A stretch of DNA of 64,000 nt. It comes from Branchiostoma belcheri. Lineage: Eukaryota > Chordata > Leptocardii > Amphioxiformes > Branchiostomatidae. This document shows, in pieces, positions 1 to 29,000 of the stretch. Made by a program: the position numbers and the translations under genes. The notes beneath the pieces are model-generated. The model was given only the letters and a program-made list of their open reading frames with translations. It did not search any database and was not told the DNA's origin. Position 1 is the first letter of the stretch, and the number at the start of each line of letters is the position of its first letter. The stretch lies in NCBI RefSeq assembly GCF_001625305.1, contig NW_017803843.1, positions 1,383,825 through 1,447,824 on the forward strand. The letters run 5' to 3'.

Positions 1-417
1 ACCTACCCTGTTCTCTTCTCTCTCCTCTGCATGCATCCAGATGGGTTTACTGTCAGAGCCTGGAGAACATCACAACATTACACATCACAGGGAGAACAAT
101 GGGCTGTCTGGGACTTAATTGTGATACAGAAATGACGTACAAACTTTCTTATAACACATTATCTCACCAAGGACAAAACTGGTTATGTTTTGTGACCAAG
201 ATATTTTTTAACTTTGGTATGCTAAAAGGCCTTGTAAATCATAATAGGGCAAGAACTATAGTATTACATAAGCCACATTTAAGAGCAACTGACAGGCCCA
301 TGCCAGTGACAGGTCTGGACAACACATTATTGTCAAAAGCAGTATTAAGTCTGGTCCACTGGTAGTGACTCCTGGAGAACTTGTGAGTTGCACCTACTGA
401 GAACATCTCACAAACTA

Positions 418-15351
<14,934 letters not shown>

Positions 15352-15362
15352 CCCGAGCAGCT

Positions 15363-18300
15363 CTGCAGGATTAAGAGGGAAAAAATGGTAAGTTCAAAAT
15401 TACCACTGCAGGAAATAGAGACATATCATGTGTATCATGAAGTATAAAAAAAGCAGGCTTATAAAAGTACTGCATTTTAGCAACACACTTGCATTCTGGT
15501 TAAAGCAAAATTTTAGCCCATACATGGCAATAAATGCTGGCATCACAGCATAGTCTTTCCAAAAAGATGGTTCTTTTGTTGGAATGGTCAGTACTCCCTT
15601 TTCAAGCTCCTTTATCGATTTTCAGGAGAAAAGGCAGTTGGACTGGTTCCACGTCTTTGAAACGCCTGTGTGTGTGACTGCGAATCATGTTGCCATGGCA
15701 GGTCTTAATTGGCACTTTTATCCAACAGTAAACCTGCAACTTGTGCTATATCATCATGAAGTGAACACCGGCCAAAACCGTCCCATGAGATAGCTCTATT
15801 TGCCAGGTTTAATCCACACAACACAAACTGGGCAACCTTCATTGATAAACAAGATAACTGGGATTATCCTGTCCTGATTTACAAATCTGCATACATAATT
15901 GCAGTACTACAGTACATCTTCTGGCAATAATACCTGTAATGATTTCACTGTTTCCTCCATGATTACCCTAGGCTACCATATACATGGCAGCTAACCTGTA
16001 TTACACATGCAGCTGGGAAGTCTGTGGCACAAAAAATTGTACTTTTTGACACTGACGTTCCTAGCAACTAACACGGTCTGTGTAAATTTTTTTTAAATGC
16101 AAGCCTTCCAAAAAATAAAATCTTGTTGGAAAAATCACCCATTACACTATTTTGAAGAAAACACAACATCAAACTGTAACCCACCCATAAATTACAAAGC
16201 TTTCACAAGGACCTACATACACATGGAACACAGCAATCAGAAATAGGAACCATAATAAGTATCAGTACAGGAATATAATTTACAGCATGCAAGTCTCTTC
16301 AGTAATGTTAGCACCAATTTGTTCTGGCAGATGGGGAGATATGGCGATGATTTGTGCACACAAAATGTGTTCCCAACACTGCAGATGAGTGGTAGGATAT
16401 AAAACATCTGATTACATCATGACTGTCACAGTGTGAACATTTACTAGCTAGTATATCTATGTTCCCTCTTTGACTTTTGGCAGTCCACAAGGCATAGTTA
16501 ACATAGGAAGGAACAAATTTCATTCAAACAATACATTCCACATTCTGCAATTCTATGTTTTCTATAAAATACTACTCTACACATGTACCTAAGACAACAA
16601 CCTTAGAAACATTTCTGATCATGCTAAACAGTTTACTTCATCCAACAAAAAAATACCTAACCTTCAGCATGGTATGTTGATCTAGAGACGTATGCTCAGC
16701 AGACACGGCTGCTTTCCTATGCCCACCAACAAAAGTGGTTTTGCCAGAATGTTCTAGTTCTAGACTAGGTAATCATTGACACGGTTGAGTACAAACCTAA
16801 CCAATTACTGAATTAGACAACAATTAGCCAGACCACTGAGGTACAAAATAGAGGAAAATAATACACCTTGTCCACTAACAAATTACACACCTAGCTTACC
16901 AAGCATAGAGGCCAAACAGACAGTAGGGCTAAGAATTACAAAGATAGAGGAAATTGTCAATTTCAGGGACCAACAGTCTCAGACATTGTGGAAGATGCAC
17001 AAGTATAATGTATAATGTATACACCAGTGTTCTGCCTGTTTCCTCCCTTGTTTTCCAGCCATCCTTCAGATCAATAATTACAACGTCCTCTTTTCTACTT
17101 CCTATTATGTTAAATAGATGTGAGCTTTAACTGAATATTGTAGTTAATTTCTAATACAATTACATCTATCTAAACAAATATATAAACACACACATGAAAA
17201 TCCAATTTCCTTGAAATTTCCCCACATTACCTGATATGAACATGGCTGTGCAGATGTTATTGTCCGCTGGATGAGGCGGTGCATATTCTAACACGGCGTG
17301 CTTTAAATCCCCGGTGACAGGCCTGACGTCGGAGGCCCATTACCATGGCATTACCGCGCACGCACTCCCGCCATTCTACTTCAAAAACATCTCTCTTCTA
17401 TATATGCACCTTCCAACAAGGCCATAATTACACTGACCTATCAACAGAGTGTGTCATCCATACTATCCTTAAAATAATTAAATCAATCCCCTCGTCTTTC
17501 AGTTTTAACACAAAGACACTTTCATTTCAAAATTGAATTGGCATCATCAGACATATTTTGAATTCCAGTTGCAAATACTACAGATACTACCAAAATGCTA
17601 GGACAAGGTATGCTGCACTGTATGCATATATATATCTGGCTGGATTTCTTGGTTTGTCATCTAGCAGTACCACAAAACTCCACAGGAAGCTGAACAGATG
17701 TATCAAGTTCTGTATACCTGAATTCCCCTTCAACTAGAGTAATGTGTCTCGATGAAAGGTGAACTCACAGTAATCCAGAAGTTACATGTTATCAATAATT
17801 CAGATGAATGTATCCAGGTAACCATTAACATTCATGCACTAACCTCCAGGTGCTCCCAAATAAGGCCAGTTTAGTGGCATTTATCCCAACCTTGGAGGAA
17901 TGCAATCTGCCAGGCCACACATTAGCACAATACATACAAAACTGTCCTAGTATTCATATTTTGTAAAAACAAAGAGGTTTTCTTTTTGAACCTCCTTGGT
18001 ATTACCAAAAGGTCACAAGGTAACTGTATAGGCTTACCAATCCCATGGGAAAATAAATGTACCAGTATGTACAACCCACTCTGTATCCAACGTGAATGTG
18101 CCATGAGACCTTTTGATTCTTTTGAACCGTACATGATAGTACATTCCAAGATGTAACTACAACTACAAGACACCTGTTCTCAGTCAGGTGATTCTAGATC
18201 TACATACTAGTACTTACATTCTCAGTACATACGTGTTATCTTGTGGAAGATTTTCATATGTTCCAAAATCTGTCAGCCAAAATCTATTACAATATGAAAG

Positions 18301-21300
18301 CATCTATCATTAGGGTAGTCTTGTTCTGTCTCAAATCCAAATTTGATTATCAAATTTTAGCAGTCTTTCAACACTAATACATTTGTATTGCATAATTTGT
18401 AGTAAGTACTAGTAACTACATGAATCATCATGCAAATGGCCTAATCTACTTTCCTTTCCAAAACCTTTATTGCCTTCTTGGAAGTCTGTGACTCACTCTG
18501 GAGTTGATCAACATGACATACTTGTCAAAATTTGTCATCGCTAAGACATGTAACCTACCTCACATAACAGATATGCACATTTCATACAGTGACTGCTCTT
18601 TCACCTTTGGGCTGGTGCAAAAATGTAATACAGTAACATCACCAGGGCTCTGACCTGCCCTACATTAGTCAGGAGCTGATCCTGGGATCAGATATCAAAC
18701 CAGAAGTCACAAAGATCAAATACACTGTGCACATGTTTGACATGTAGCAAGTAGTAAATTAGGAATATTGAATGTACCAACTTTAAACATATTCTATCAC
18801 AGTATCAGAAAACAATTTGTCATTAATCATGTTCTACTTATATTGCAAAATTGTGATAGTAAAAAAGGTCATTTCCATATTCAAAATCCATCTTGATGTT
18901 TTTAACCAATGACTGTCCTCTTCTTTCATAACGTGGCATGCTGGGCAGCTGCAAATCTAATCTAGAATAGAAGTAGAAAACAAAGGAGCAGTGTACTGTA
19001 ATGGAACAAGGATGGCAACCCTTTCTGACATGTGGAAAAGATACATATTTGGTATAAGGAGTAAAATTCTGTCAGGGCTGAAATCTACACCTAAATCCAT
19101 AAAAGATGAAGGCATACTTAACTGATGTTTGCTGATGATACAACATACTATTAAACATATAGTTATTAGCTACATCATGCTATATATAACATACCATTGA
19201 AGTAAGTTGAATTGCAAAAAGTAGCCCCCCAAAATTACTCATTGGATATGAACAATGCTGTCAACACATCAGCCGTGTGCCCTACAAATGGTACCAGACA
19301 ACCTTGTTGACCTTTATAGTGAACAGTTTAGCCACATGCAACAAACCTGTATAGCTACATTTTTCTACTACAACATTGTCTGTTTAGGGTTTAAAAATAT
19401 CACATGTGACTCCTGTAAACACAAATACATTGTACCATATTGTTCACTTGGATGCATATGACTCACATGTGACCCTTCGTGATTTCATGTTGACAAAGGG
19501 GCATCTTCATGTTTCAGTACACACCTGTCAAAATATCTGTCACATGATAGCATACATTTACATTTCCTTCAACAGTGACTGGTGGCTGCCACAATCATCA
19601 GAAGAGTTGACCTAATCCTATACAGGATAGCTTATCTTCTGTAGGCTTTGGTCAGTATCAGCATCCAGTCAATGCAAGTAATTTGTTCTGAACAGAACCA
19701 TTCCCAAGACACCACTTCACAAAAGACTGTCAGATTCTATCATGGTCATCATCACGGGAACAACCTGTCGCCTTAAGTTAAGGGTTTAAATGGTTCCTTC
19801 CATGTTCCACAGAGTCTTGTAAAATTTTCAACAAAATTTATGAGCATATTAAAAAGTTAAATGACACAGCATTGATGCTCATTCGCCCTTCTTTTGTGAA
19901 CAAATATGTTGCCATCTCATACTGTCTACTTGTTAATCAAATGACAACTACTGAGGGAAGACAGAATGTATGTTATGTACAAAATACTAGTAGTGTAAAC
20001 AAATTTGGTACTTGCTAGAATGTGACTGGGAGTGAGGTGCAGCATATAAACAGGTGGTCACATTGACTCTCTCCACAATAACAAGGTCTCTGATATTTAC
20101 ATACTCTGTTCCATGCCATTATCTCCATGTTTTGACCAAAGCAATTCTATTCAAAACTTCAACTGAAAAAAAATATACCATGAACCTTATAGTTATACCT
20201 GGTATGTGAATGTGGAAAACCTATTAAAATGGCCATAGTTGATGTGTTGTACATATGATCTTCATTCTATTTGCTGCTTTCCACAGTACAAATAGTAAAC
20301 ACGGTGTACTTTGGACCTTCAACTGTCAAACCCCAGTGAGTTCACGCCCCCTCTTTGCTGATGTTGTTTCTCAGACTACACCCTGCTACACCTATACCTA
20401 CATCTTTCCTTCCATGATGTTCTGTCCGTGTATTTTTTAGAAGATACATGTATGTTTTCCTCGAAACAGTATGGTACACACACACTCTCAGGTGTACACT
20501 TTTTTCAGTGTCAATAAATTACATAATGTATCACAGACTGTCCTGATTACCCAACCTCCTTACCCTGGAAAATGACAAACTCACCTACAGGTAAAAATAC
20601 CTAGCACAATGATCAACAAGGGGCTGAGCATAAAGAAAACATATGGTCTTAGGAAACTGTCATTTCAATAACAGTAAGTAACCTGCAGCTATAATTTTTG
20701 GTAGACAAAAGGATAATTTAAATTACTGTATCGTAGCTAACTTACACCAAGGAGCTTTTTTAAACCTCCTTGCTTACACACAGGCCTGGATAGAAATGAA
20801 CATGGATATTTGTGGAAAATGTGATATTTGTAAATTTTCCACGCCCTTGCGCAAATCTGCGTTGTCCAAAATTTGGAAATCAGACGGTCATGTGACCATC
20901 CCTTTGGTGTAAACAACGTCTAGTTCAAATGGACACCACCTAGCACCTACATCGCAGGTAACTCCTACAGAAAGCCACTGTTATTTGAACGACCAAAAAT
21001 GTTACATATACATAATGGAAAGGTGGACGAAGTCAACGAAACACAAGTAACTGTTATATGACTAAAATAATCCCGTCAAAAGACAGGCACATAATTTCCT
21101 CTTTTGAAGCAGCTATCTTTTCCTCCACGTCACCCTAACACAGCGATGGACATAATTTCCTCCATGAATATCGCGGCTTATAGAAGCACTGAAAGTATAT
21201 AAAATCAACGACATATAAGCTGGCAAGAGTTACATGAGAAGATGTGGCCGTTTGATAGCGATCAGGTCGGGCTTGAGATCAGCCAGCATCACACGTAGAC

Positions 21301-21395
21301 GAAATCGCAGAGGTACTTTTGACAGTGCATCAGATTCGGCATAGGCAAATGGCATTTTAGCGCATTTGTGGAGATAGCTCAGGCGTACTACTCAC
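15363..21395. other. KLC first intron
   Basis: 6.0 kb intron in the 5' untranslated region. A CpG-richer patch lies at about 17.27-17.37 kb, with CCATTACCATGGCATTAC. No gene or recognisable mobile element was seen. Confidence 0.5.
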
Positions 21396-21540
21396 CTATT
21401 AGTTTCTCTGGCGCCCGATAAATCTATCTACTGGTATCTCTGACTTATAGAGTTCATAATTTGTGCGAAAAAAGGTGCGGTTTTCGTTGTCTTCGTCTGC
21501 AGTCCGCCATCGACACCGGAAAATGGCCGTCTTCGCTCCC
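21396..21540 (-). promoter_or_regulatory. Candidate KLC non-coding first exon and promoter
   Basis: Reading the minus strand, a GC-richer segment with ATGGCGG (near 21510) runs into a strong donor (AATAG then GTGAGT, GT at 21395-21394). The KLC start-codon exon opens with an acceptor and needs such a leader. The transcription start is not fixed by sequence alone; the right boundary is approximate. Confidence 0.55.
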
Positions 21541-22881
21541 AATATGCATTGCGGAGGATGACATCATCCTTCCCAGGTCCGATTACACATGTAGGTGGGC
21601 GTGGCTTAGAGCACATAGTCAAATATTGACATAGGTATTGTTCGTTTCAATGCTTTGAAATCAGCAAAATCTCATTCATAAAACTGAGAACAGAAAATGT
21701 GTCAGCTCAATGGAATTTTTCTGGAACACCTACGAATACCACAAAAAACATGTCACTACCTCAGGTGATATTGAAAAAAACCTTGACTTTTGACCCACTA
21801 CCTGCCATCATATTTCATTATTATTCAAAGGAACTAAAGGACAAGGTCTTCTTTAGTTCTGCCTGGGCACGTTTCAATATTCATTCATTTTAGCCTTAGA
21901 CTACAAGATTAGGTCCTACCAATATTAACCAAAAGCAGGGGTGGATCTGTGGAGTGAAAATTTAATGTTACACGCAACTGCTAGGATTGTTTCCACATCT
22001 TGCCATCAACTAATATTTAAATGGATTCTTTTCTCCTATTAGTATGGTATCTGGAGCAAGTAAATCTGGATTAAAAAAATACACAACAGGCTTTGATAAA
22101 ACCACTCATATTCAAATTTATTCCAAGGAACATAATGCCTAGATATAGAGTGGGTCTATTTCACATTGGCACAGTTTAATCATGGAAGGTTGATTACCAA
22201 AGTTAACACCAAAAGAAGAAAGCTGGAAGCGAGCCAAAGTACACAGGATTAACAAGAGACATGACAGGTGACAGTGACTGTAATAGTATCAGAAAATCTA
22301 CCAGTAAACTAAAATACACACAATATAAATACATGCACCATTTACTTGCCATGATTTTGCTATATATCAGAATACATAGAGCTGCCATATTTAGTTATAC
22401 CAAACAAAAAAGCTGAACAAGCAATAAAATATGCTTTAATACAACCACTCAGAAAATTCATAATCAACATTACATGAAACATACACTAGTATACTACTGG
22501 TATGATTGCAAAAATATGCTTCTAATGTGAGGACTTCTGAGAATAATTCATTCTTAATTTTCTTCATAAAATGGTTGAACATATCTTCATAGACTATACA
22601 TGGTTACTGGTAATATCTGCCAAGAGGACTGCAATGCAACATTGTAGTTGCCCTGTTAATATGGGCAACTTTATCAACATTTAACTTAAACACAAACAAA
22701 CAAACAAACAACAGTAAATGGACGGGGACAAAGAGCGCAACATTAATAAGATCAGTACTGCTCCTTTACTACTCTCATACTACAAAAACTATCAAAAAAT
22801 CAGATTTAATTATCTTATCAAACAATCTTTTCTCCATGTGCATGGAAGATGCATCTATCACTAGTGGGACTGATGTTAGAT
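21541..22881. other. Intergenic and 3' UTR interval between KLC and CENPF
   Basis: The KLC 5' end and the CENPF 3' end are about 1.3 kb apart, and both genes are on the minus strand. The interval is A/T-rich, with a short (CAAA)n tract near 22693-22710. The part nearest CENPF must contain its 3' UTR. Confidence 0.6.
22805..22810 (-). other. Candidate CENPF poly(A) signal (ATTAAA)
   Basis: The minus strand reads ATTAAA about 72 nt past the CENPF stop codon. This is the common variant signal at a plausible distance; a later AATAAA (minus) near 22107 is an alternative. Confidence 0.4.
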
Positions 22882-23064
22882 CTACTGCACTTTACAGTTC
22901 TCCTGGTTTTGAGCTTGACGGATTCGCTCCTGTCGCTGTGCCCTCTGCTCAGGAGTCTTGGGCCTGCTGAGGGAACGCTGGCCGCGCAGCCTCTTGGCGG
23001 CCCCTTCCACCACCTTCTTGGGACTGTTAGTGATCTGGACCAGGGCAGCATCTCCATTTCCATC
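22882..23064 (-). CDS. CENPF: CENPF terminal exon with CKVQ CAAX box
   Basis: 60 codons and TAG. A basic stretch (AAKRLRGQRSLSRPKTPEQR) leads to the last residues ENCKVQ. CKVQ is the farnesylation signal of human CENP-F; cysteine is four residues from the end as required. Confidence 0.97.
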   Translation of the reverse strand, partial: DGNGDAALVQITNSPKKVVEGAAKRLRGQRSLSRPKTPEQRAQRQERIRQAQNQENCKVQ

Positions 23065-26000
23065 CTGCAGAAGGGTGACGATACAGGATGTTAAAAAACC
23101 TGTGCAATCAACCTTATTGGTGCTCACCTTCATTGTCATGGAATATGGCTTTCTTCACAACAGAAGTTGAGGATGATAAAGCCACCAACTTCATCCATAG
23201 AAAACTTCACCTAAGGTCAGGCGCGGTGATTTCGGCTAATTCACTTCCATTCCTCTAAATGACCTTGATGCTTTTTGTTCAGATCCAAAGTTTAATTTCT
23301 GTTCTTAAAATCTTATGTATCCACCTGTGTGGTGTATGTATCCCCACATACCTGTGCTATTTCTAGTTTGAACTCAGATTTCCTCATAAGAGAGTGACAT
23401 TCAGCAAACTAACTCACCTTTTCCTGAGAGGCCTGACTGCGGGTGACCCTTCGTGCCCCTGTACTGGTGACATCAGTGATAGGCTGGCCAATCAGGTCCC
23501 GGCTATGGGTTCTTCTCAGACTGCTGACTCCAAAAGTAGCATCACCACCAGATGTAGTGCTGGAACTTGTGGGCATCTCCTGTCTACCTTCTGTGAACAC
23601 AGGAAAAAGACATTAGCACTGACAGACTGACACCAACTACAGCAATGGCAATCACAAAAGAAAGCTTTTCTGTTATAGACTTGCATAACGCTGCCCAACC
23701 AACATGGTTCAATTATTTCCACACATCCAAGAAAGAGACACCTATTCTGAAGTAAGGAAATGGGTTGAAATGCCTTTCATATAAATACTATACAAATGTA
23801 GTTGTTCAGATGTAACAATGTACCGGGAGGTCTCTCTGTACCTTTGTCAGTGCTGAGACTCTTCAGCAAGTCCTTGCTTTTGCTGCGTGTGGACAGACTA
23901 CGGGTTGAACTGGAAGTCTGTGGCAGGTCCATCCGCCGCACGATGTATGGGCTCTTCTGGCCTGATGGGATATCACTGAATCCTGAGGAAGATCACAAAA
24001 TATGGATTCAATACAATAAGGTGTCAGAAAAAGAACTCTCCTGTTTGCAAATGACTTGCAGGATACAAAGCATGAAGTACAAAAAATCATACCTTTGCTG
24101 ACAACTTCTGGTAATCCTTCAAGTTCAAAATCATCCTCTTCCACATGACTTTTGGAGCGTTTGGCAGTAGATTCCAGCTTGGTTGGTGTCGCCAGGCGCT
24201 TCCCTGTGTCAGACTTCAATCGGCTGCAGGCTTCCTCTGCCTTAGACACCGTTGTGTTGCCTTCACTGCCTTCTGCTTCTGGATGCAGCCTGGTGCTGCG
24301 GCGACGTTTCATGGATAACGATTTTCGTCTGTCTGACTTCTTTGATTCATCTGTTTTCTTAGAGTCATTGGTAGGTGGTAGGTTGGAAGCTACAGTAGTG
24401 TTCTTCACTTCCTCTGAGTCTGTAATTGTCAGTGATGTTGGCACTATGTCTTTGTTATCTGCAACAGATGTGCTGCTGGTAGTGTGTGGTACAGACTGGG
24501 CAGTCCCACCAATGGCTGCTGCATTATCTCCTTTGGTATTTCCCCCTTTTGCCTTCAAAGCCTTCAGTTGGTTACCGACCAGCACAAGGCGGGATTTGAG
24601 CGTCTCGTTGGCAGTCTCTGTCTTCTTGAAGCGTTGAATCAGGCTGAAGTACTTCCCAAGGTTCTCATCTGCCTCCTTGGTCTTCTCCTCCAAGTCTTGT
24701 TTTGCCTTCTTCAGAGATTCCTCCAACTCCTTTGTCTTGTCAGTATCATCGGTCTTAGTTGTCTTCTTTCCCTTAGTCTGTAAGTAATAGATAGAATTCA
24801 AGACTGTCAAAATGTGTTCAATTGCAACTGAATACGTTATAATGATCCAGAGTGTTGAAATAGAAATCACAACAGTTACCAGTGTCCTCTTTCAGGCATA
24901 CAAATTCTTGATTGGCATTAACATCTATATCTATAGTTTTTTTTTTTTATTTATTTATTTGGCTTACAAAGAAGCCAGGGTGTCCCAATATAGTTTCTGA
25001 ATCTATAGTTCACATACTCTTTGTTACCAGCATCTTGATCTTTTGTTGGATCAAGAGTACAATAGACCCCCAGTATGCACAGAAATGGCAGAATAACATC
25101 AGAAAATAACCGACAGTGTCTACCTGTTTAGTCAGGTTTTCGTTGGCTGCCTCTAGCTCTGTGACATGGCACTGCAGCGACGACAGGTCCTTCTCCAGCT
25201 GACGAGCGTTTCTCAGCGTCAGCTGCAGCTTACCCTGTGGACATGATAACACAGAGATGAGCTTTCTTCTAAAAGAAAGGTGGTAAAGGCTGATAGCAAT
25301 CTAAATATTTCCAAGTAGTGTAGTTAAATGAACTGTGTCTTATTAAAATTAGTGCATTCACAAGAGCATTAACTACAGCAATGTAATTCAAACAGCTCGA
25401 TGTCCTTACCTGCAGGGCATCCTTGTCCTTCTGCAGCTTGTCTGCAGTCTCCTGCAGTGTCCTGACTGCCTCCTCCCCCTCCTGCACCTTGCTGTCCATG
25501 TCTGTCTGCAGGGCCTGTAGGCTGGACCTCAGTTGCTCGCTCTCCGTGCGCTCTTCGGCCAGCTGACCGCGCAGGTTGGCACAGGCAGTCTCCAGTTTCT
25601 GCAGCTCCTTGGCTGACTGGGCTGAGGATTCCTCTTCTCTAGCCTGAAGCTGCTGCTTCAATGCCTCATACTCAGACTGGAGACTTTCAATTTCCTTATC
25701 CTGAATACAAAAGGGATTGCAGAGATAAAAATTGTTCAAGTACGTTAAGCTCTTACTTTGCATTATTTAGTGAAACTGCCATTAAAGAAATGATAATCGT
25801 TTTTGGTCATAAATGCATATAATTTATGAAACACACTACAAACCTTGAGAGCCAGCTCAGCCTTTGTTTGTTCAACTTCCTGGTTCAAACTGGTTCTATC
25901 CTCCTGTAACTGGTCTATCTTCTCCTGAAGTCCACTCTTCTCAGACTGGCTGGTCTCTAAGTCAAGCTGTAGAGAGACACATTTTTGGGCAGGTAAATAG

Positions 26001-29000
26001 TAGAATATTAACATATTATTTTAGAAACATATTCAGTAACTAAGGAATTGCATCTACCATGAATGCCAGTCGTATCTGGAAGGTGAAAATGACAAGTTTA
26101 AACAAGATAAGATACAGCAGAAGCAGCTAGCAAGGATGTCCAAGTGCAGTACCTTGTAGCTCTCAGCAGCCTGCTGTGCCTCCTGTAGCTGTCCCATGGT
26201 CGATGTCAGCTCCTGGCTGATCAGCTGATGTTCCTGCTGCACACTCTCTAGTCTCTCCATCAGCTCTCTCTTCTCCTCCCTCACTCCTGTCAGAATCTCC
26301 GTCATCTCTCCCAGCTCAGCGGTCACAGACTGCAGCTCCACACGGACAGTTTCAGTCTCCACCTGCTGTTGGCTGTACTGGTCCTTCAGGGTGCTGAGGT
26401 CATCAGAAGTCTGGATTAAACTGGTCCTGTCCTGCTCCAATCGGTCTATCTGCTTCTGTAGACTGGCTTTCTCAGTCTGGCCGGCCTCCAGGTCAAGCTA
26501 ATGGAAGACACGGGTTCAAATGTAAATATAGGTTGATACCTCATTCACATCTCTACATTTCAACTACTAGTATATATGTATGTATACAGAAACATGTGCA
26601 GCTAGTTTCATAGTGGACATGATACGCAACTCGGACATGATACAAAGACAAAACTAGCACCTTGTAGCTTTCTGCTGTTTGCTGCACCTCCTGTAGCTGC
26701 CCCATGGTTGACGTCAGCTCCTGGCTGATCAGCTGGTGTTCCTGCTCGACTCTCTCCAGTTTATCCACCAGCTGATTCTTCTCTTCCCTTACTGCCTGCA
26801 GCTGTTCTGTTGCCTCCCCAAAGTCCATGGTGACAGCCTCCAGTTGGGCAGTAACAGTCTCGTTCTCTGCTTGGAGTTGATTGTACTGGTCCTTTAGTGT
26901 GCTGATCTCCTCAGCAGTCTGGATCAAACTGGTTTTGTCTTCCTGTAACTGCTCTAATTGCTGCTGCAGACTGGCTTTCTCAGACTGGCTGGCCTCCAGA
27001 TCAAGCTGATGATGTAAAATATACAAACATAAACACACGTACCAAAACATCTAAATCCAATCAAACAGTTTGAAACACATCACAGCATGCATAAAAATCA
27101 TGTGGCAAGTAATCTCCATCATTAGAGAGACTGCCTAAAAGTATTAAGAACAGTACCTTGTAGCTCTCAGTAGCCTGCTGTGCCTCCTGTAGCTGTCCCA
27201 TGGTCGATGTCAGCTCCTGGCTGATCAGCTGATGTTCCTGCTGCACACTGTCTAGTCTCTCCATCAGCTCTCTCTTCTCCTCCCTCATTCCTGTCAGAAT
27301 CTCCGTCATCTCTCCCAGCTCAGCGGTCACAGACTGCAGCTCCACACGGACAGTTTCATTCTCCACCTGTAGCTGGCTGCACTGGTCTTTCAACTCACCA
27401 AGAGAATCACTGCTTTGTAGCCTCTCCTGTAGCACTTCCTCCTTCTCTTCTGTTAGATTTGCCAGTTGGACTTCCAGGCCTTCAATTTCTTTGTTCAAGT
27501 GCTCCTTCTCTGCTTTGAGCTGTGTACTTTCACTAGTTGCTGACACCAGCTTACATTCCAGGTCACTTCGGTTCTCCTCCAATTCGTTGATTTTTGTGGT
27601 CAGTTCATCAATTTGCTCAGACAGCCTCTCTTTCTCCTCTTCCAGGGGTCTTATCTGAGCTGTGGTTTCAGCAATTGTCATACTGAAGTTTTCTTTCTCA
27701 CTCTCTAGGGATTTGATTTGCTCCTTCAACAGCACGTTCTGTCCCTGCAGTTCCTCATTAAGCTGTGAGGCTGCCCTTTCCTCCTCCTGTAGTGCATCCA
27801 CCTCACTAGAGGCTTTGTTGAGTTGGTATTGTAGAGAGGAGTTCTCGGCAAGGGCTTCTCTCAGCCTGTCCTGCAAGTTGGACAGCTCCTCAGACATCAT
27901 CTTGTTTTCCTCATCAAACTTTTCTAGGTCCTTTTCAAGAGCTGCCTTTTCTTCTTGAAGAGTGGAAACATCAGTGTCAGTCTGTATCTTTGTTTGAGAC
28001 TGCGAGCTCAGGGTCTGTGTAAGTTCTTCCTGAGTTGAGAGCAGCTTCTGAGAGAGAGTCTCTCGTGAACCTCGCAGAGACTCCAGGTCCTGAAGAACAG
28101 TCTCCCTTTCCTCCCTCAGTGCCTCATTCTCAGTCAAGGCCTGCTGGACTCTAGTCTCCAGTTCTACTGCCTGTGTCTTCAACTCTTCCCTTTCTTGCTG
28201 AAGTTCCTCCAGTTTGTTGTTCACAGCAGCTAGCTTGGCAGTGAGGCTTTTCACCTCTGATTCTTCTTCCTTGATCTTGGCCTGATGTTCATGTCGTACG
28301 TGGACCATCTCCTTCTCTGCCGTTGCCATGGCGTCAGCCTGCTGCCGCAGCTCCTCCTGCAGGGAGGTGATGTGTTCTGCAGCATGGGCCAGCTTCTTCT
28401 GCAGGTCATCCAGCTGGGGAGGGGGGCAGAAATAACATCTATCAAAAGTTCAAAACCCAAAGGAAAATTTCCAACATTGATGTCTTCACCTTATGGGGGA
28501 AAAAAAACTTAACATGGGCTGGAAAATTTTAACAGCAAAATACATTTTAGTCAATCTAATGTCCAATTAATGAATCATATCATCACTACAGCTGGGAAAG
28601 GAAGGATTATTAGTAGCTAACACTGACATCCTAACTGGGAGCAACTGTGACAAACCAAATCACAATTGTTTCATTCACCCTTGTGATTTACTTGAACATA
28701 CCTGGTGCTGTAACTTTTTCATCTCGTCTTCCTGACTTGTGCACTGATTTTGTGACTGCTGCAGCTCAGCTCCTAACTCTGCCAGTCGCTGGGTCTGCTC
28801 CAACATGGTCTTGTCTGATGAGCTGGTCTGAGGTACAAAACACACTTCATATCAAGCAACTATTTGGTATGCTTATGATCAGTTTATTACTTAGTATGGC
28901 CAATAACATGCATTTTGATTTAGATGAATGACCCTTTTTAGGTGTTCAGGGAGCATGCGACCATGAGTGAAAGAGAATGTTAGTGTCAATGAAACAAAGA

